The position numbers were made by a program, and so were the translations under genes. Shown here one piece after another: positions 1-11,149 of a DNA stretch of 64,000 bases. Location: NCBI GenBank assembly GCA_977006965.1, contig OZ345385.1, positions 558,001 through 622,000 of the forward strand, read 5' to 3'. The notes below the pieces were generated by a model. That model did not search any database. It was not told where the DNA came from and worked only from the letters and a program-made list of their open reading frames with translations. Each line of letters starts with the position of its first letter. Positions within the stretch are counted from its first letter, which is position 1. Source of the DNA: Phymatolithon calcareum. Lineage: Eukaryota > Rhodophyta > Florideophyceae > Hapalidiales.

Positions 1-397
1 ACGGACACGTTGGTTGGGGTACGGTCCGCACGACGACACTCGGCAACGTCCCGAGAGCTTCCCCTTGCACAAGTTACGCTCTTTTTTGCGAAAACGCAAA
101 GGGGGCATCCCGAAAAAGGTTATGGATGCCGTTCCGGAGCACTTTCGTAATGCCACGCGACAGTTCTAGTCCGTTGTGCCGCGCCCCAGACCGCTTTTTT
201 CGTCCTCTCTGGGACTCTCTCGGTAGTCCGTGCTTTTTTCTTAAGGAGGGGGGGCCGGGGATGCCGGGCAGTGGTCCCTTGACGGAACAGCCCTTCTGTT
301 TTCGTTGGAAGGGCACCCTTAATACGTATCGTCTTGTCTTTTCTCCATCCCTCTTAGCATGGACCCACGAAGTCGCACGGATTTTCGAATAAATGGC
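1..397. other. No recognisable gene
   Basis: Short open frames occur on both strands but none resembles a known family. A G-run (ggaggggggggccgggg-like, near 245-260) is the only compositional oddity. I see no terminal repeats or tRNA-like boxes here. Confidence 0.4.
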
Positions 398-1990
398 CTA
401 AGTCGGCCTAAAATTCTTACATACGTCTAGAAAGTCTATCATGCATTGGCGGAAGGAATCCGGCGCGGCATCAGATCGCGCGAAGCCCAATATACGAAAC
501 GAAGAGATTCTGTCGAGGCCTCTTTTCCGGCCTAGTCGAGATCGTGCGCAGACCACCTTGCGATGGCGGCAACATTTGCAAACAAAGCCCACACCGCCGC
601 AGAAACTTCCTCGTCATCAACCCAGTAGAGATCCTTGCACTCCAGGGGAGAAAGGCCCATCACGTGGAATAACTTGTGAACCTTGGGATTTGTGAACACT
701 CCGATGGCCATGTCAGTCGTCTTCTGCACCAGCATGGGCCTCAAATCGTACAGAGTGGTTCGCGTCACTAGAGACGCGCCTTTCTCATCGGTGTTCTCAG
801 TGGCCTGAACGGCTCAACGAGCAGTACGAAGCGCACTATCCATGGCGCTTTCCGGCTATTCGCTCGCGGCGGAAGATGATTGAACGCCCGTGATGTCCTG
901 CACGACAGCCGTCCCAGTCGAAGCATTGACGAAGTCAAGATTCCCTTCCGCTGCGGGGCTGGACCACGGGCGTTCAACACCGTCATCGGCGTCGGAAGGC
1001 TTTACGACACTCACAGGGGTGAGAAAAACGGAGCAAGGGGCGCTCCACAGTCAGCATGAAACTACAACGATCTGGCTGATACATGCCAAAGGCCACTTCG
1101 GCCGGCCCGTCGTCCTCATCCACATCCTGCATAGGAGCGTCCTCTTCGCCATCCCTTGCGCGTTTCGGGCCTTGCTACAACCCGACAGGCTCGCTCACAC
1201 CGCCAGAGGTGGACTCGACTTCTGCGGCCATGCGGTCGGCCCTGGTCAAACCTCGATGGTCTTCAAAGCCATGTCCTTCCCAGGACCGAGGGCGCGTGAT
1301 ACGGCTGGAGTGTTCTTCGCGAAAGGCTCCGCGAGCGCCGGTGTAAATCTTGCAACGCAATGCCGCGGAGCCACCTCCGAGCATGTGATCGGCACGGCGG
1401 TGGCCCAAGAGCCGACATTCTAGCGGACAAAATCTCGTTTGCGGTACATGAGAGCGCCAACATCGTTTCGCGAAGGCCAAATGGTCTGGGCAGGGTCCAC
1501 ATTTGACCAATGGATGGAGAAGTTTCTCAAGTCGACGGTCGGACTCCATGTCACCGCCAAGAAGGGCGGTACACCCGATACGGCGTATGGAAGCGACCAG
1601 GGCAGGAAGGAAGCCACCAGAGCCTGGCGTTCGGTCCGGAAAGGTGGGCCTCAGACATGATCGCATGTGCAAAGTTGCGACCCACTGCGCGAAAGAAAAC
1701 CGCCCAAAGGCAATGGGCAACAGAGCCCCGACGCCAGGTCTTCTCTTGCTCGCGGTAAGGCGACTTCGCCATGTCCAGTCTCCAGCAACGCAGCACAGTC
1801 GGCAAAGCCCGTAGGGCACGTCGAATAGGGTCCACCCTTCGGAGACTGGGACGTAGTCCCCTGTGCGGAAGTTGCGCTCGGTGAGACAGTCGGCTTCGGT
1901 CATCCATTCGGGACCTTGCAGGCGTTGGCGCAAGCGGCGTATGTCGCGAGACACACCCCGGTCTTGCATAGCCGGGCTCGGCACCGCGTC
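398..1990 (-). pseudogene. Decayed Ty1/copia-like polyprotein (integrase to linker region)
   Basis: The minus strand reads, in pieces and across frames, like the integrase part of a copia polyprotein. Between 1,420 and 1,617 the residues YAVSGVPPFLAVTW are followed by DLRNFS; this order fits the stretch after the integrase core where copia elements have a conserved proline-rich turn, then LRVFG. The preceding 1,551-1,760 frame (HAIMSEAHLSG, then LWWLPS) fits the region where copia integrases have ARxML...LPxxLW. A highly acidic linker (DGEEDAPMQDVDEDDG) lies near 1,090-1,180, as is usual between integrase and reverse transcriptase. No single frame stays open for the whole domain, there are several stops, and no LTR is visible on either side. 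The region is more GC-rich than its neighbours. The assignment rests on motif order only, and other retroelement classes are not excluded. Confidence 0.4.
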
Positions 1991-2079
1991 GAGAGAACGT
2001 ATGTATTTAAATGAAGCGCCTGAATGCAGATATAATCGTGAATAGCAGTACGCAAGAAAAGTTATAATCGCGATGGAGA

Positions 2080-2420
2080 CCGGGGAGCAATTTGGTGAAG
2101 CTATAAAAAATATCCGAACAAATCAGTCCTCGCAAACACTGCGATCCAAAATTTTTGGCGATGGAAGAAGCGGAAAAGGAAGATTCTATACGACAAGACA
2201 AGAGAATTGCCAGTAATCCTCACGTTCCCCAAAGTGAATCGCAGGAAACTCGCGCTAGATTATGCCTGTGGCAGATTCATACAGATGCGGACAACAAGTA
2301 TCGTTGAAGAGTTCGGCAGCAGAGCTAGAGACCATATGAATACCCTTGAACGAACGCTAGCAGGGTACAACCTCGAAGGAGAAAAAGACTGGAAGCAGAG
2401 TAGGCGCTAGATGAGCTCTT
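2080..2420 (+). pseudogene. LINE family C, C-terminal ORF fragment (copy 1)
   Basis: The frame at 2,207-2,410 contains RRKLALDYACGRF followed by a TSIVEEFGSRA-like segment. It matches, residue by residue with substitutions, the better preserved frame at 40,769-41,272 on the minus strand (RHRQLAIKWAFGRF, then TTLLEEKFGEI). A stop replaces the last part of the homologous frame. Upstream, the words around 2,185-2,205 (tacgacaagacaagag) recur at 39,250. The copy has no catalytic domain and is an old, truncated insertion. Further copies lie near 34,500 and 39,240. Confidence 0.5.
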
Positions 2421-2748
2421 ACTATATAACAACACACTCATAAAACTCACGGAGAACGAAGAAGGCCTATATTGATTCGCAGAAGGTAAGCCAATATGCG
2501 GTTGAGCCCAAGCCCCACTGAGATAGGATTATCTTGAATCCTAAGTTGTCTGTGATATCCCCAACAAGTGAGGTGTATGTGCTGGGAGCGCACTGTAGCC
2601 ATATCTTGCTGTCGAGCCTTTCCTAATCCATGCGTAGAACATGTCCTAGCTATGCTGGAACTCAAAAACGAAGATGTCATTTACTAGCATCACCAATTCA
2701 CCTCTCTTGTGCTACCGAAGAAGTCATCTCCATCTACTCACACAATCG

Positions 2749-3061
2749 AAGCTTTCTTAAGCTTGTCTTGCCTCTATGAAAATAGCTGGTCAATTCAGTG
2801 ACTTCTGCAAGTGAAGACTGCACAGCATCGTCCACGGTGTCAAGTTGTGCAAGTGCTTTCTTCGCCTCTGTCACCTCTTCCTGCATTTGAACAAGGCGTT
2901 TTTAAAGACCCTCCACACGTGTGACAATGGCTTGCATAATCTTGTCCCTGCCCGAAAATTGAGCAGCGATCTGCTGCTTGTCCTGCTTCATTCGCTTGAA
3001 AACTTCAACGAACTTTTCGACGGCGGCTTCGACCTGCGGACCAGAAGGCGGATCATCCATG
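2749..3061 (-). pseudogene. Coiled-coil ORF broken by one TAA
   Basis: Read on the minus strand from the ATG at 3,061, the frame encodes a strongly helical, charged protein (EAAVEKFVEVFKRMKQDK and, later, MQEEVTEAKKALAQLDTVDD). One in-frame TAA lies after about 52 codons, and the same frame then continues for about 50 more codons with the same heptad-like character to a TAG near 2,749. The continuity of composition across the stop suggests a recent nonsense change rather than chance. I recognise no family. It might be the ORF1 or coiled-coil part of a retroelement or a small host gene. Confidence 0.35.
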
Positions 3062-3269
3062 GCAGGCTACAGACGTTGACGGATACTGCAATATTCTGCG
3101 ATCAGAGAATTGCGCGTTTGGCGTAAGCAGGGGAATGTTATGATAAGGGGGGAGAAACGCAGCACTGAGGGAGCGTGCGCCGTGAAATATGACAATTTCA
3201 ACCTTTTTCAAATTCTGAAATCAAAGTTTTTCCCAGAAATGCTGATATTAGAGCACGTCCAACGCAGGC

Positions 3270-3440
3270 AGCAAATTGCTAAAATGTTTGGAACCAGTCG
3301 ACTGTCCAACTCCAACGCGAAGCAAATTGCCAAAAAAATCTGCAAATTGCTATACAAATTGCTATTTCAAAAAAAATAGCAATCCATTTTGCAATTTGGC
3401 AATTTGGAAGTCGGCTACGTATCAGCTAGAGCCACAAAAG
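3270..3440. repeat. Dispersed AAATTGC-rich repeat (copy at 17,455-17,580)
   Basis: The segment repeats words such as caaattgcta, gcaaattgcc and gcaatttggcaatttgga. A diverged copy occurs at about 17,455-17,580 with the same order (aagcaaatagccaagcaaatcgc..., then ggcaatttgga). Terminal repeats and TSDs were not found, so its class is open. The stretch 3,441-4,083 that follows shows nothing I can name. Confidence 0.4.
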
Positions 3441-4154
3441 TCGCGTACGTATTCCATCCTCCGGCAAAAATGTCCTCCCCCAATGCAATCCCGCGAAAAC
3501 CAGAAGACACCATTGGCAGTATTGACGCAACTAGGCGGCGTCCGACACTGCAAGCGCGAAATAACCAAAATTCAGGACTGCAATGGACTATATTTTTGAT
3601 ATTTTTATGGACATTCTTTACGAACTGCGTTAGAGTTGCCCACTTCAAGTCCTATTTTTATCGACAGATTTTTTAGCACTTTGCTCCTGGATTTGGCTTT
3701 TGCGTTGGACGTGCCTTTTTTAGCAGGTAGAATGTGTTGAAAAGATTCAATCTGAGGAAATGTTCTGCAATGGGCTTGTACTTTCTGTGCACTTGGGACA
3801 AACTTTGTTCTGGGAGTGTGCCAGCCATGAAAGATGTTACGAAGCCACTGCACAGTGTTGGCTGTTCTTTTCCTGTTGCATATGGTTCCTCTATGAATCA
3901 TACTTTTTTCTTTGTCAACATCATTTACTGCCCACAGCTACACTAGAGGGCAGGATTTTTCAGCTCGTGTCGTAAATAAGAGGATTTATTGAGCAGGTAC
4001 CATGTGTCCCAACCTGAGGAAAGTCGGCACCTTTCTAATCGCATTACACTAACATCGAGCGTTGTCAAATGCCTTAATCAGAATTGCATAATATCTTGTC
4101 AATGGCTCGCGCCACTTCATTCTCTTCTGTAGGAGTCCATGTGGGCTTCTTCAG

Positions 4155-5082
4155 GGGGTTGCGGGAAATATCGATCTCTCCAGCGCATGGCCTTAACAGG
4201 AAATTATGTTTCATATTGCAAACTGTAAGTAGATGTGGAGAAGCATGTCGTCCAAATTGCTCTTCTTCCTATGAACTAAAGAGCTCTTTGACGGAATCTC
4301 ATCATAATTGGCCCATAGAGCCTGTATTATGCATAATGCTTATTTCGCAGGACTGTCCCTCGTTTTCCTGGTCCTCGTTGTCAAAAAGATATCATATTTG
4401 CTGCACGTAACAGGCGTTCCGCTTTCTTCGCCCTTTTCGTGAATGATTTCACGAAACGCGCTCACTAAAACAGCGAAATCTTTAAGAGCCAATTTCTCTG
4501 CCATGGACGAGAGCAGTATAAAAATTACAGCGTATCCTCGATGACGTCGTGCGCCCCTACTGAAATATCAAGTTTTTCTTACGAAACTCTTACGTTTAGT
4601 ACGAAATCTGGTCGCCTCAAAATGGCTAAATCGGCTGGAAACAGCGATTTCGCGAAACTATGACGGTCGATATGTCCATGAAGAAATTTTTATTTCGTAA
4701 GTGTTTTTCGAGAAAAGGCTTCGGGGACAGATTCTCTACAGGGTACACTTATGTCTTGCAAGAGAAAAAAATTCCGTCCTTGAGAGATCGGAGCTTAAAG
4801 TTCTATAGAGTCCTTGCGTTTCGCACGAAACAGCTGCCCCGGCGAAGGGCACGGAACCTTTCTTTGATACGGCACTGGGGTCAAAAAAGCGCACTAAATT
4901 GACGCAACTTGCAGTAGTGCAGGGATGCTGGAGGTTGGAGAAATCAGTGTAATACGCACGATCCGGACAGCAATGCAATACTAATTAATCTCAAACGCAA
5001 GATATAGGGGTTTGCTAGACCCAAAATTCTTCCGTGGTTGAAGCAATTCTAAATTGGTGAGATCGATATTTCCCGCAGCCCC
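4155..5082. mobile_element. Harbinger-like non-autonomous element with 3-bp TSD (CAG)
   Basis: The ends are inverted copies: GGGGTTGCGGGAAATATCGA at the left and, on the other strand, GGGGCTGCGGGAAATATCGA at the right, continuing to about 24 bp with one mismatch. CAG at 4,152-4,154 is repeated at 5,083-5,085. The two LINE flanks join cleanly when the element and one CAG are removed, as judged against the LINE copy at 18,215-18,260. A 3-bp TSD and ends starting with runs of G fit PIF/Harbinger. The interior repeats ACGAAA words (for example near 4,450, 4,580, 4,600, 4,655, 4,825) but carries no transposase frame. Confidence 0.72.
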
Positions 5083-5161
5083 CAGGGTTCTGTTGAGTGT
5101 ACTGATTGCTGATGCTTCTTGGCTACCCATTTCTTCAATCAGCTTGGACGCATATTTTCAG

Positions 5162-5336
5162 TGTCACTAATTCTCGCGTCTGTGTCACTGATCGCGTAAA
5201 AAGACATTTCAGTGTCACTATTTTGCAAAATGACACGTCAGTGTCACTAATCTAAAAAACAGTGCCTTGGTGTCACTAATTTCCAAAAATGGCATCTTAG
5301 TGTCACTCATCTTCCAATCGGATCGACCATGTCACT
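5162..5336 (+). repeat. Left-end array: seven TGTCACT cores
   Basis: Cores begin at 5,162, 5,183, 5,213, 5,242, 5,271, 5,301 and 5,330. The spacings are 21, 30, 29, 29, 30 and 29 bases. Most have the longer context AGTGTCACTAAT. The first core begins 16 bases from the transposon end. Such spacing puts sites on nearly the same face of the helix and suggests transposase-binding sites. Confidence 0.85.
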
Positions 5337-6134
5337 AAAAATTACAGAAGAAGCTAGAAAAGTACAATTTTCGGGAAATAGTTATTGCAAAGTCTATTCA
5401 ACTTGTGCAGATTTGGCAAGGAGTAATACTCCTTGCGGAGTCCACATTTCGCAAGCTCCAGGTGTTGTGCACAAGGTTTGCAGAATATGATACTCATCGG
5501 ATGGTAATGTTTTCTTGTAACGGTCTAATCACGACAAAGTCGAATTGGCCCATAACGTGGATAAATCGGGCCAAAGTGAAACTCTGGCAGTAATGTTCAG
5601 TGGTCAATGGTAAAGCTCTTGCAAAACCGCGGGCATGATTTATGGCTCTGAACGGTCAACTTTATTCAATAATCTCAAGTTTTCCTCGGGAATGATGTGC
5701 TCCATAAACTGAAGGCCTGCGTTTTATGGAGCAGAATATTCCCCATGAAATCTTGAGCTCCAGCTAAATTAAGGTGTAATAAAATGGCAAACCGGATCAG
5801 TGGTTAGCGTACACCTCGACCAGTTTCATATCGATAGCAGTCGCGACATTTTACTTGCTTAGCGGTAATTTCCCGGATTCTCCGGTGTCCCATTCTTTTG
5901 CGTTGAGGCGAGGAGTACTTTCTGCAAGTGCCAAGGCATGTACAGTACTGTAGCTGCACCAACAGCAGGCCTTCTATGCGGCCGTAATCACGACTGCATT
6001 CAGAAATGCATTCACGTTTAACATTCGATGTGTGTAGAATAACGAAAATCTATTCTCATGATCGGCAGTGATATTACGAAATGTTTTCCGCAACTTTTCC
6101 AGAAGAGCATATTGTGTCTTATTGAGTTACTTTT

Positions 6135-6278
6135 AGTGACAAAGATGAGCGATTTTTAGGATTAGTGACACTGGGCCATCGCTTCTCAGAATATTGACAC
6201 TGAAGTGATGTTTTTCATATTAGTGACACAGACGTGCTGTTTTTCAATTTAGTGACACAGACCTGAAAATTAGTGACA
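6135..6278 (-). repeat. Right-end array: six AGTGACA cores (mirror of left end)
   Basis: Cores on the opposite strand end at 6,278, 6,257, 6,228, 6,199 (degenerate, ATTGACA), 6,170 and 6,141. Counted from the outer end the spacings are 21, 29, 29, 29 and 29, the same order as in the left array. The outermost core stops 15 bases from the transposon end. Confidence 0.85.
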
Positions 6279-7690
6279 GGGAAAATATTTAGCCAATCAG
6301 CTTCGTTGGGTTCCTAGGTAAATGGCCTAAGAACCATTTGCGCATAGGATTCTGTGCCTGCTCTCTTTCATCCTCACTCATGATGCAGTAGACCCTTCTT
6401 AGAAAACGTTATTTTTTGTGCGCGGCGTTCTTCTTGTTTCTCCCAGACTCGGCGAAGGCTATGTTTATCTTGAGGGTCATCTGCTGTGTTTAAGTCTCGA
6501 ATACAATCAAGAGTTTCGAGTTCGAGCTCTGCACCGACATCATTGGTCTCTTCTACTATCTTGCTCAATCTTTGTCTTAACTTGGAGTGTAAGTGCTGCC
6601 GGCGGAACTCCCATGGTTCTATTTGACAAAGCTTCATTAGTCTTCTCGAATGCCGCTCTGCCCACTTGCCGAACAGTGCCGTTGCCATGTCCTTCTGTAT
6701 TTGTACTGCTCCTGTAGATACACGAATTGTACCAGGTGTTAAATGTGGGGCTGATGGGGGATCCTTGAGGGACTCCGCGCTCACTTGTTCTTCTGATTCT
6801 TCTGGTATCGTTCATCACGGTGAAATGAGTTCTCTGGAGAGATAGGGAGGCTAGTGATGCAACATTTGCTGATAGTCTAAGATTGATTTCTCTCATCAGC
6901 TCCACCCTTGGAACTCGGTCGTACGCTGCCTTCAAGTCGAGTACGGCTTTTGTGTTCCTTCCTTGTCTTACAGCCGCTGTGTACCTAAAAAGGGCTCTTT
7001 CCGTGCCTTTGCGTGGCTGGAATCCCATCTGTGATCTGTTGAAGGCGTATTCCTTCCGGATCAGCTTATCGACTGCAGATTCAAATATCTTGCGAGCGTG
7101 TGATAGTAGTGAGATCGGCCTGTAGCATTTTGGAGAGCTTGTGTCACCTTTTTTAAATTCGGCACCACTAGCGCGTTATTCCAATCGTCAGGCCAGCAAC
7201 AAAGCTCTCCGGCTTTCGTGATCGTTGCCAGTAGGAATTTTTAGCTTACTTCCGGAGTTAGCAGGAGTGCTTCAGAGAATATACCATCTGAGCCGGCTGA
7301 TTTTCGCCTCGGGGCACGTTGGAGAGCTCTTCTAAGCTCCCGCTTTAGTGCTCGTGTGACATGGAACTTCCTCGGTCGAATGGGGCTTCCTCTGGAGTCC
7401 TCGAGCTCTTCGGTTAGATGGGTCACCATTTCCGCTGGGTCTAATGGCTTCCCCTCGCAACTATTCGTTTGGACCCATTTTGGGTTAGCGGCAAGTCTAC
7501 TTTTAGTAACCTTTCAGCAACCGTTGTGACCGATTTACCCTGTCGTCAGATCCGTCCTTCTTCGTATTTCATTTCTTCCGTGAGTCCATATAGAGTTTTT
7601 TCGGTCTCCAATCTTTCTTACAGACCGCTCCGATTACTGATCATGTCCCAAACTGTCATACCGAAGCACTGAAAGCTGTCGCTCGTCGTG

Positions 7691-8235
7691 TACCCGACAA
7701 TTTTAAGCACCAACGCAAAGATCGTGCGATATAGTCAACAGAGAAATAAAAATGACGCCCTTCAATAGCAGGACGGAAAACGAAAATGGCTGATGTACGT
7801 CAATGGTTCTTCTTGAGATATCAATGCTCACGCTGGTATGTACTGGCACCGTGTGTAGCGTCAAGGACACATGTGAGAGTTTGAAACCCAGAGTGGAATG
7901 CCGTGTCTTCCTCCGCAACGCGAAGACATCTTCTACAATAGACATGTTACATAATTTTCTACCAGGTGCTCAAACGCACTGACTACTACAGTAGGTTTAG
8001 AAATCAGGGTTGTTTTGGTGGCTAATATCTTTGCTTTGTCTGAGTATGCGTCATGATCTCTGAGCTGAGAGAGGGCAAGTACTTGGACTAGCAATGATTC
8101 ACAAGCTCCCTTCAGAGTGTAATATATTCAGTATTGAGGGTCCACTGCATTTTTTAAAATGCAATTGCTCAACAAGATAGCAACTACCAGAAGTGACACC
8201 TGTCGCATTTCCACTTTAATTTTTCCTTTCATCGT
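7691..8235. other. No recognisable gene
   Basis: This stretch between the LINE and the Uma2-like gene has only short frames. No terminal repeats, tRNA boxes or splice-site pairs stand out. Confidence 0.4.
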
Positions 8236-9167
8236 TTGACAGGAGATTCGGAAGGAGACACCGACAGACTACTGTCACTAAAGACCACACCAGCCAGCTC
8301 CGCTCGTTTGCGGGTCCTCTTCGCCTTGTCCTTAGCCTTCTTCGCCTCGGCAGCAGCCGCCTTCGCCCTGGTTTCTGCGTCAGCCAGGGCCTTTCGTTCT
8401 TTCGCAGCATTTGCCGCGACGATTTTGCTCGGGCTTTCGGGTGCACATAAGTCGCTTGCAGAGACACTTCCAAACCAGCAGCTCTTAAATACACTTCCTT
8501 CGGAATAACTTTTCCATTAATACTCGCCCTCATGTAGTACCCCATGATGTACGCATTTTTCGGGGGAATTCGTGCCTTTCCTGCGCTTATCCCGGTCAAT
8601 TATTAGGTACTCACGCACCTTCGCTTTGGAGTACGCCTTCTTCTTCGCAATAAGATCGTTGCTTCGATTTAAACTTGTCACCTCCACAACAATCAGCGGG
8701 GGATGTTCCACTGGGAATGAGACATTATCAGGGCTTGGCTGATAGACACCGATGGATAGATCTGAGATACGGTATTCGCGCAACGATATGCCAATCGTGG
8801 CATTAGGTACCGCACTGCAGTTAGCGAATTCGGTGCCTCGGAACCTGTCCCTTCTTTTGCGCTCACCGAATAGGGTCTGCAGGTACATGATCGCTCTATC
8901 ATGTTGCCCATCCGGCATCGGAAGCGCCACCAAGATGCCGCCCACCAAATCGTATCTCCCGTGGGCAGAGGAAATGCTCAGGTACTCGTCGAATGTACAA
9001 GGCTGGAGATGTAGACTGCCTTCGCGCACGCCTGGGTGGACCGAAAAAACGAGCGGTGACCTCGGGGACCATGAGCCGTAGTCGTCTTCTGAGGAAGAGG
9101 CGGTCTGAGTTTCGCCGACTTCGGGATAGGGGTACTTTTCTGCGTCCCCAGCACTGATTCCTGCCAT
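8236..9167 (-). pseudogene. Uma2-family (PD-(D/E)XK) endonuclease gene, C-terminus broken
   Basis: The open part (9,167 to 8,517) carries the Uma2 hallmarks in order: YDLVGGILVALPMPDGQHD near residues 72-90, RISDLSIGVYQ (candidate first acidic residue) near 131-141, then PPLIVVEVTS with the nuclease-core glutamate, a lysine-rich segment LIAKKKAYSKAKVREY and LIIDRD. In bacteria this family is an abundant set of restriction-like nucleases of poorly known role. After RDKRR the reading moves between frames: another frame gives NGKVIPKEVYLRAAGLEVSL, then the first frame resumes with an alanine/lysine-rich helix (ERKALADAETRAKAAAAEAK) to a stop near 8,236, typical of the family's tail. A TAA interrupts the main frame at 8,517-8,519. 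So either two compensating frameshifts or one stop plus noise have hit the C-terminus. No neighbour suggests a host role. A bacterial or cyanobacterial origin is likely but not shown. Confidence 0.7.
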
Positions 9168-9351
9168 GACAAGCGTTTTCAGAAGATCCCGGGGAACGAG
9201 CGACGAGGGTTTTCGGACAGCAAGTTCTCCTTGCCCATCAGTGCCTGAGGCTTACACAATGGTTTCCTACAACCTATGGAATACAGTATATGCCGTATTA
9301 AAATTTGAATGCAAGGTTTAGATATCCGGTTGCCACGTTTGCACTTTTCCA

Positions 9352-9819
9352 CAGTACCGTCGATTCTCGATTTTTATTCAAAAATCGAGGTTGTTCACGA
9401 ATCGAAGTCGTATCATAGCGAAATTAAAAAATTACAGCTCAAGATTTAAAATTTATGTCAACTTTGAAGAAGCTGTGCTGTACCACATTGGGAATCCAGC
9501 CGATATTTGTAGGCGGAACAGCGTCATTGAGCATTTCCCGGCTGAGCTGCACATCGCAATTGTTCACATGCTCCAAGCTGCCCAAGGGACTCCTCTCATA
9601 GAAAATCCCAATGGTGGATGTTGAATACAGGAGGCATAAAAATAATCAAAAAATAGCCTTTCAGTTTGAATCTGTGAGTTGAGATATTCTATATTCGAGT
9701 ATTCAGTAATCTTTTATTTTCGTTAAAATTTAAAGCGAAACCGACCTGGGACAGGCATTCTGTCTTCAAAAAATCGAGGATATTCAAAAATCGGAGATGC
9801 AAAAATCGAGGATCGACTG
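9352..9819. mobile_element. Tc1/mariner (pogo-like) element remnant
   Basis: The right end read outward is CAGTCGATCCTCGATTTTTG, followed by TA at 9,820-9,821. The left end is CAGTACCGTCGATTCTCGAT, preceded by CA, a likely mutated TA. Both ends repeat AAAATCGAGG words internally, as is common in pogo/jerky-type ends. A short plus-strand frame inside (9,391-9,624) shows no transposase motif. The length of 468 bp marks it as non-autonomous. Confidence 0.6.
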
Positions 9820-10092
9820 TATCTCATCACCACATGCGTTAGAGCATGGGATAGTAATATATAAGAGGGGGACAACAACGTTTTTCTGAGGGCTCATATG
9901 GATGTTGGAAAGCAGGAAATTAAACTCACACCCTCAATCGCACATAATCTTTGGGATTGTGCGCCACGTACAGTAAGCTGCGAGCTGTCGGCTGACACGT
10001 GCTGTAATCGCTGTTCAAATGCCAATATTACAGCATTCAAAAGAGCACTGCAGTAAGATAAAATGAACAAACGCACTATATCGTGAACAACC

Positions 10093-10497
10093 TTGGAAAC
10101 AGCGCTGCTCCGCGAGGCGAACTACGTACCAGAGCGAAGTGCAGAAAGAAGAACCCGCCCAAACGCTAGGACTCCGCCTTATAGCGATTTTGAAAAATGG
10201 CTTATCTTCCGTGGAATGCGTGCGGCTCAAGAACACATCAGGAAGCCGGCTTCGACTTTGCGGATACTCGTACAAGGGAGACGTGAGATAAAGAAGTGTA
10301 AAATGGCTTCGGATCTAGCTGGAGTTGTTTGCGTGCCGTCGAAGCGAAATTTTGTCGTTATATCTATGGGAATTCGACCTTTGGTTCGCAGTGAGGACAT
10401 CGGACAGTACACACCTGGGATGTGGTGCATAAGTATGTACGAAAGAGCGGGGTGGAGATGGAAAAATGCGGTTGCGGACGCGGACGGACAGGTTTGA
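10093..10497 (+). CDS. Hypothetical ORF inside the 1.3-kb element
   Basis: A 134-codon frame starting with ATG, rich in arginine in its first half (REANYVPERSAERRTRPNAR) and tryptophan in its last part (AGWRWKNAV). I do not recognise it. A similar-length frame lies opposite (10,227-10,643), so one or both may be chance. Confidence 0.22.
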   Translation: METALLREANYVPERSAERRTRPNARTPPYSDFEKWLIFRGMRAAQEHIRKPASTLRILVQGRREIKKCKMASDLAGVVCVPSKRNFVVISMGIRPLVRSEDIGQYTPGMWCISMYERAGWRWKNAVADADGQV

Positions 10498-11149
10498 AAT
10501 TCATTCCGTCGTGTGTTGTTCAGTGCAGAGGTATAATTATGCACTGTCCTGAGTGCCCATGTCGACCAAATATCGCACTGTAATGCTTCTCGTTGAAGAG
10601 CAACATCTCGCGAACACTTTTCACCCCCAACTGAAGCACTCACAGAAAAATCTTTGCGGTCAAGAACTGGTATGCTTATTTAATCTAAAAAATATCTACC
10701 GTGCTTCCCCTCCTCATTGCGAATCTTCTATGCTTACGATAAGGAAATCGGAGTTGAACAAACCAGTTTTTCGAGCTCTTTTTTACGTTTTTCAAGCAAT
10801 CTGACCCCCAAATTAGCTCAAAAAAGAACATGGCATCCCACCGATGCGGTAACTTTGTCAGTCTTTAATTTTAAAAATAAATTACATCAGAAGAATCAAC
10901 GCATCTTGAAGATATCTTATCTCAGAGACAGCTTAATATAAACTTGTGCTCCAGCCACAGGACACTCGCGCGCTCGGCTTAAAATCGTCCTTTAAACGTT
11001 GGAATATGGATGTGCTCTTGACCAGAGGCAATTTAGTGGTATGATCACCAAAAATGGACCAACGGTTTCGCTCCATTTGGCATATGCGATTTGAGGGCGT
11101 TCCTGAAAAACCGGGAGTTGACGTCCCCCTCTTATATATTACTATTAGG

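Larger units (their letters stand above)
5146..6293. mobile_element. MULE-like non-autonomous element with symmetric end arrays
   Basis: CAATCAGCTT occurs at 5,136-5,145 and again at 6,294-6,303, a TSD of 9-10 bp. The terminal 27 bp are imperfect inverted repeats sharing ATATTTTC and then TGTCACTAATT. Each end carries an array of the 7-bp core TGTCACT (described separately). The element sits in the LINE of 4,084-7,690, and removing it restores the sequence order seen in the LINE copy at 18,290-18,330. The interior has no recognisable transposase. A 9-10-bp TSD is typical of Mutator-like elements, but the short terminal repeats with spaced iterons are not classical MULE ends, so the superfamily is a guess. 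Confidence 0.8.
4084..7690 (-). mobile_element. Decayed LINE (family A), split by two nested DNA transposons
   Basis: Minus-strand frames give a non-LTR reverse transcriptase in order. At 7,241-7,429 the finger motif RKSAGSDGIFSEALL appears. Near 7,100-7,200 there is CYRPISLLSHARKIFESAV. At 6,790-6,960 there is LDLKAAYDRVPR and then RGVPQGSPISPTF. At 6,374-6,560 comes a charged C-terminal part (VWEKQEERRAQKITFSKKGLLH). The YADD box and palm end are missing, so an internal deletion lies near 6,720. The upstream linker (7,450-7,690) is readable in broken frames. The 3' part is at 6,304-6,370, 5,083-5,145 and 4,084-4,154, separated by two inserted transposons. The uninterrupted relative at 18,170-18,583 shows the same sequence without the insertions. 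The element is dead. Confidence 0.75.

Noticed and set aside
1175-1984. 269-codon minus-strand ORF as a single gene
   Set aside because: It crosses copia-like motifs that lie in other frames, and its own residues show no family. Treated as part of the decayed polyprotein.
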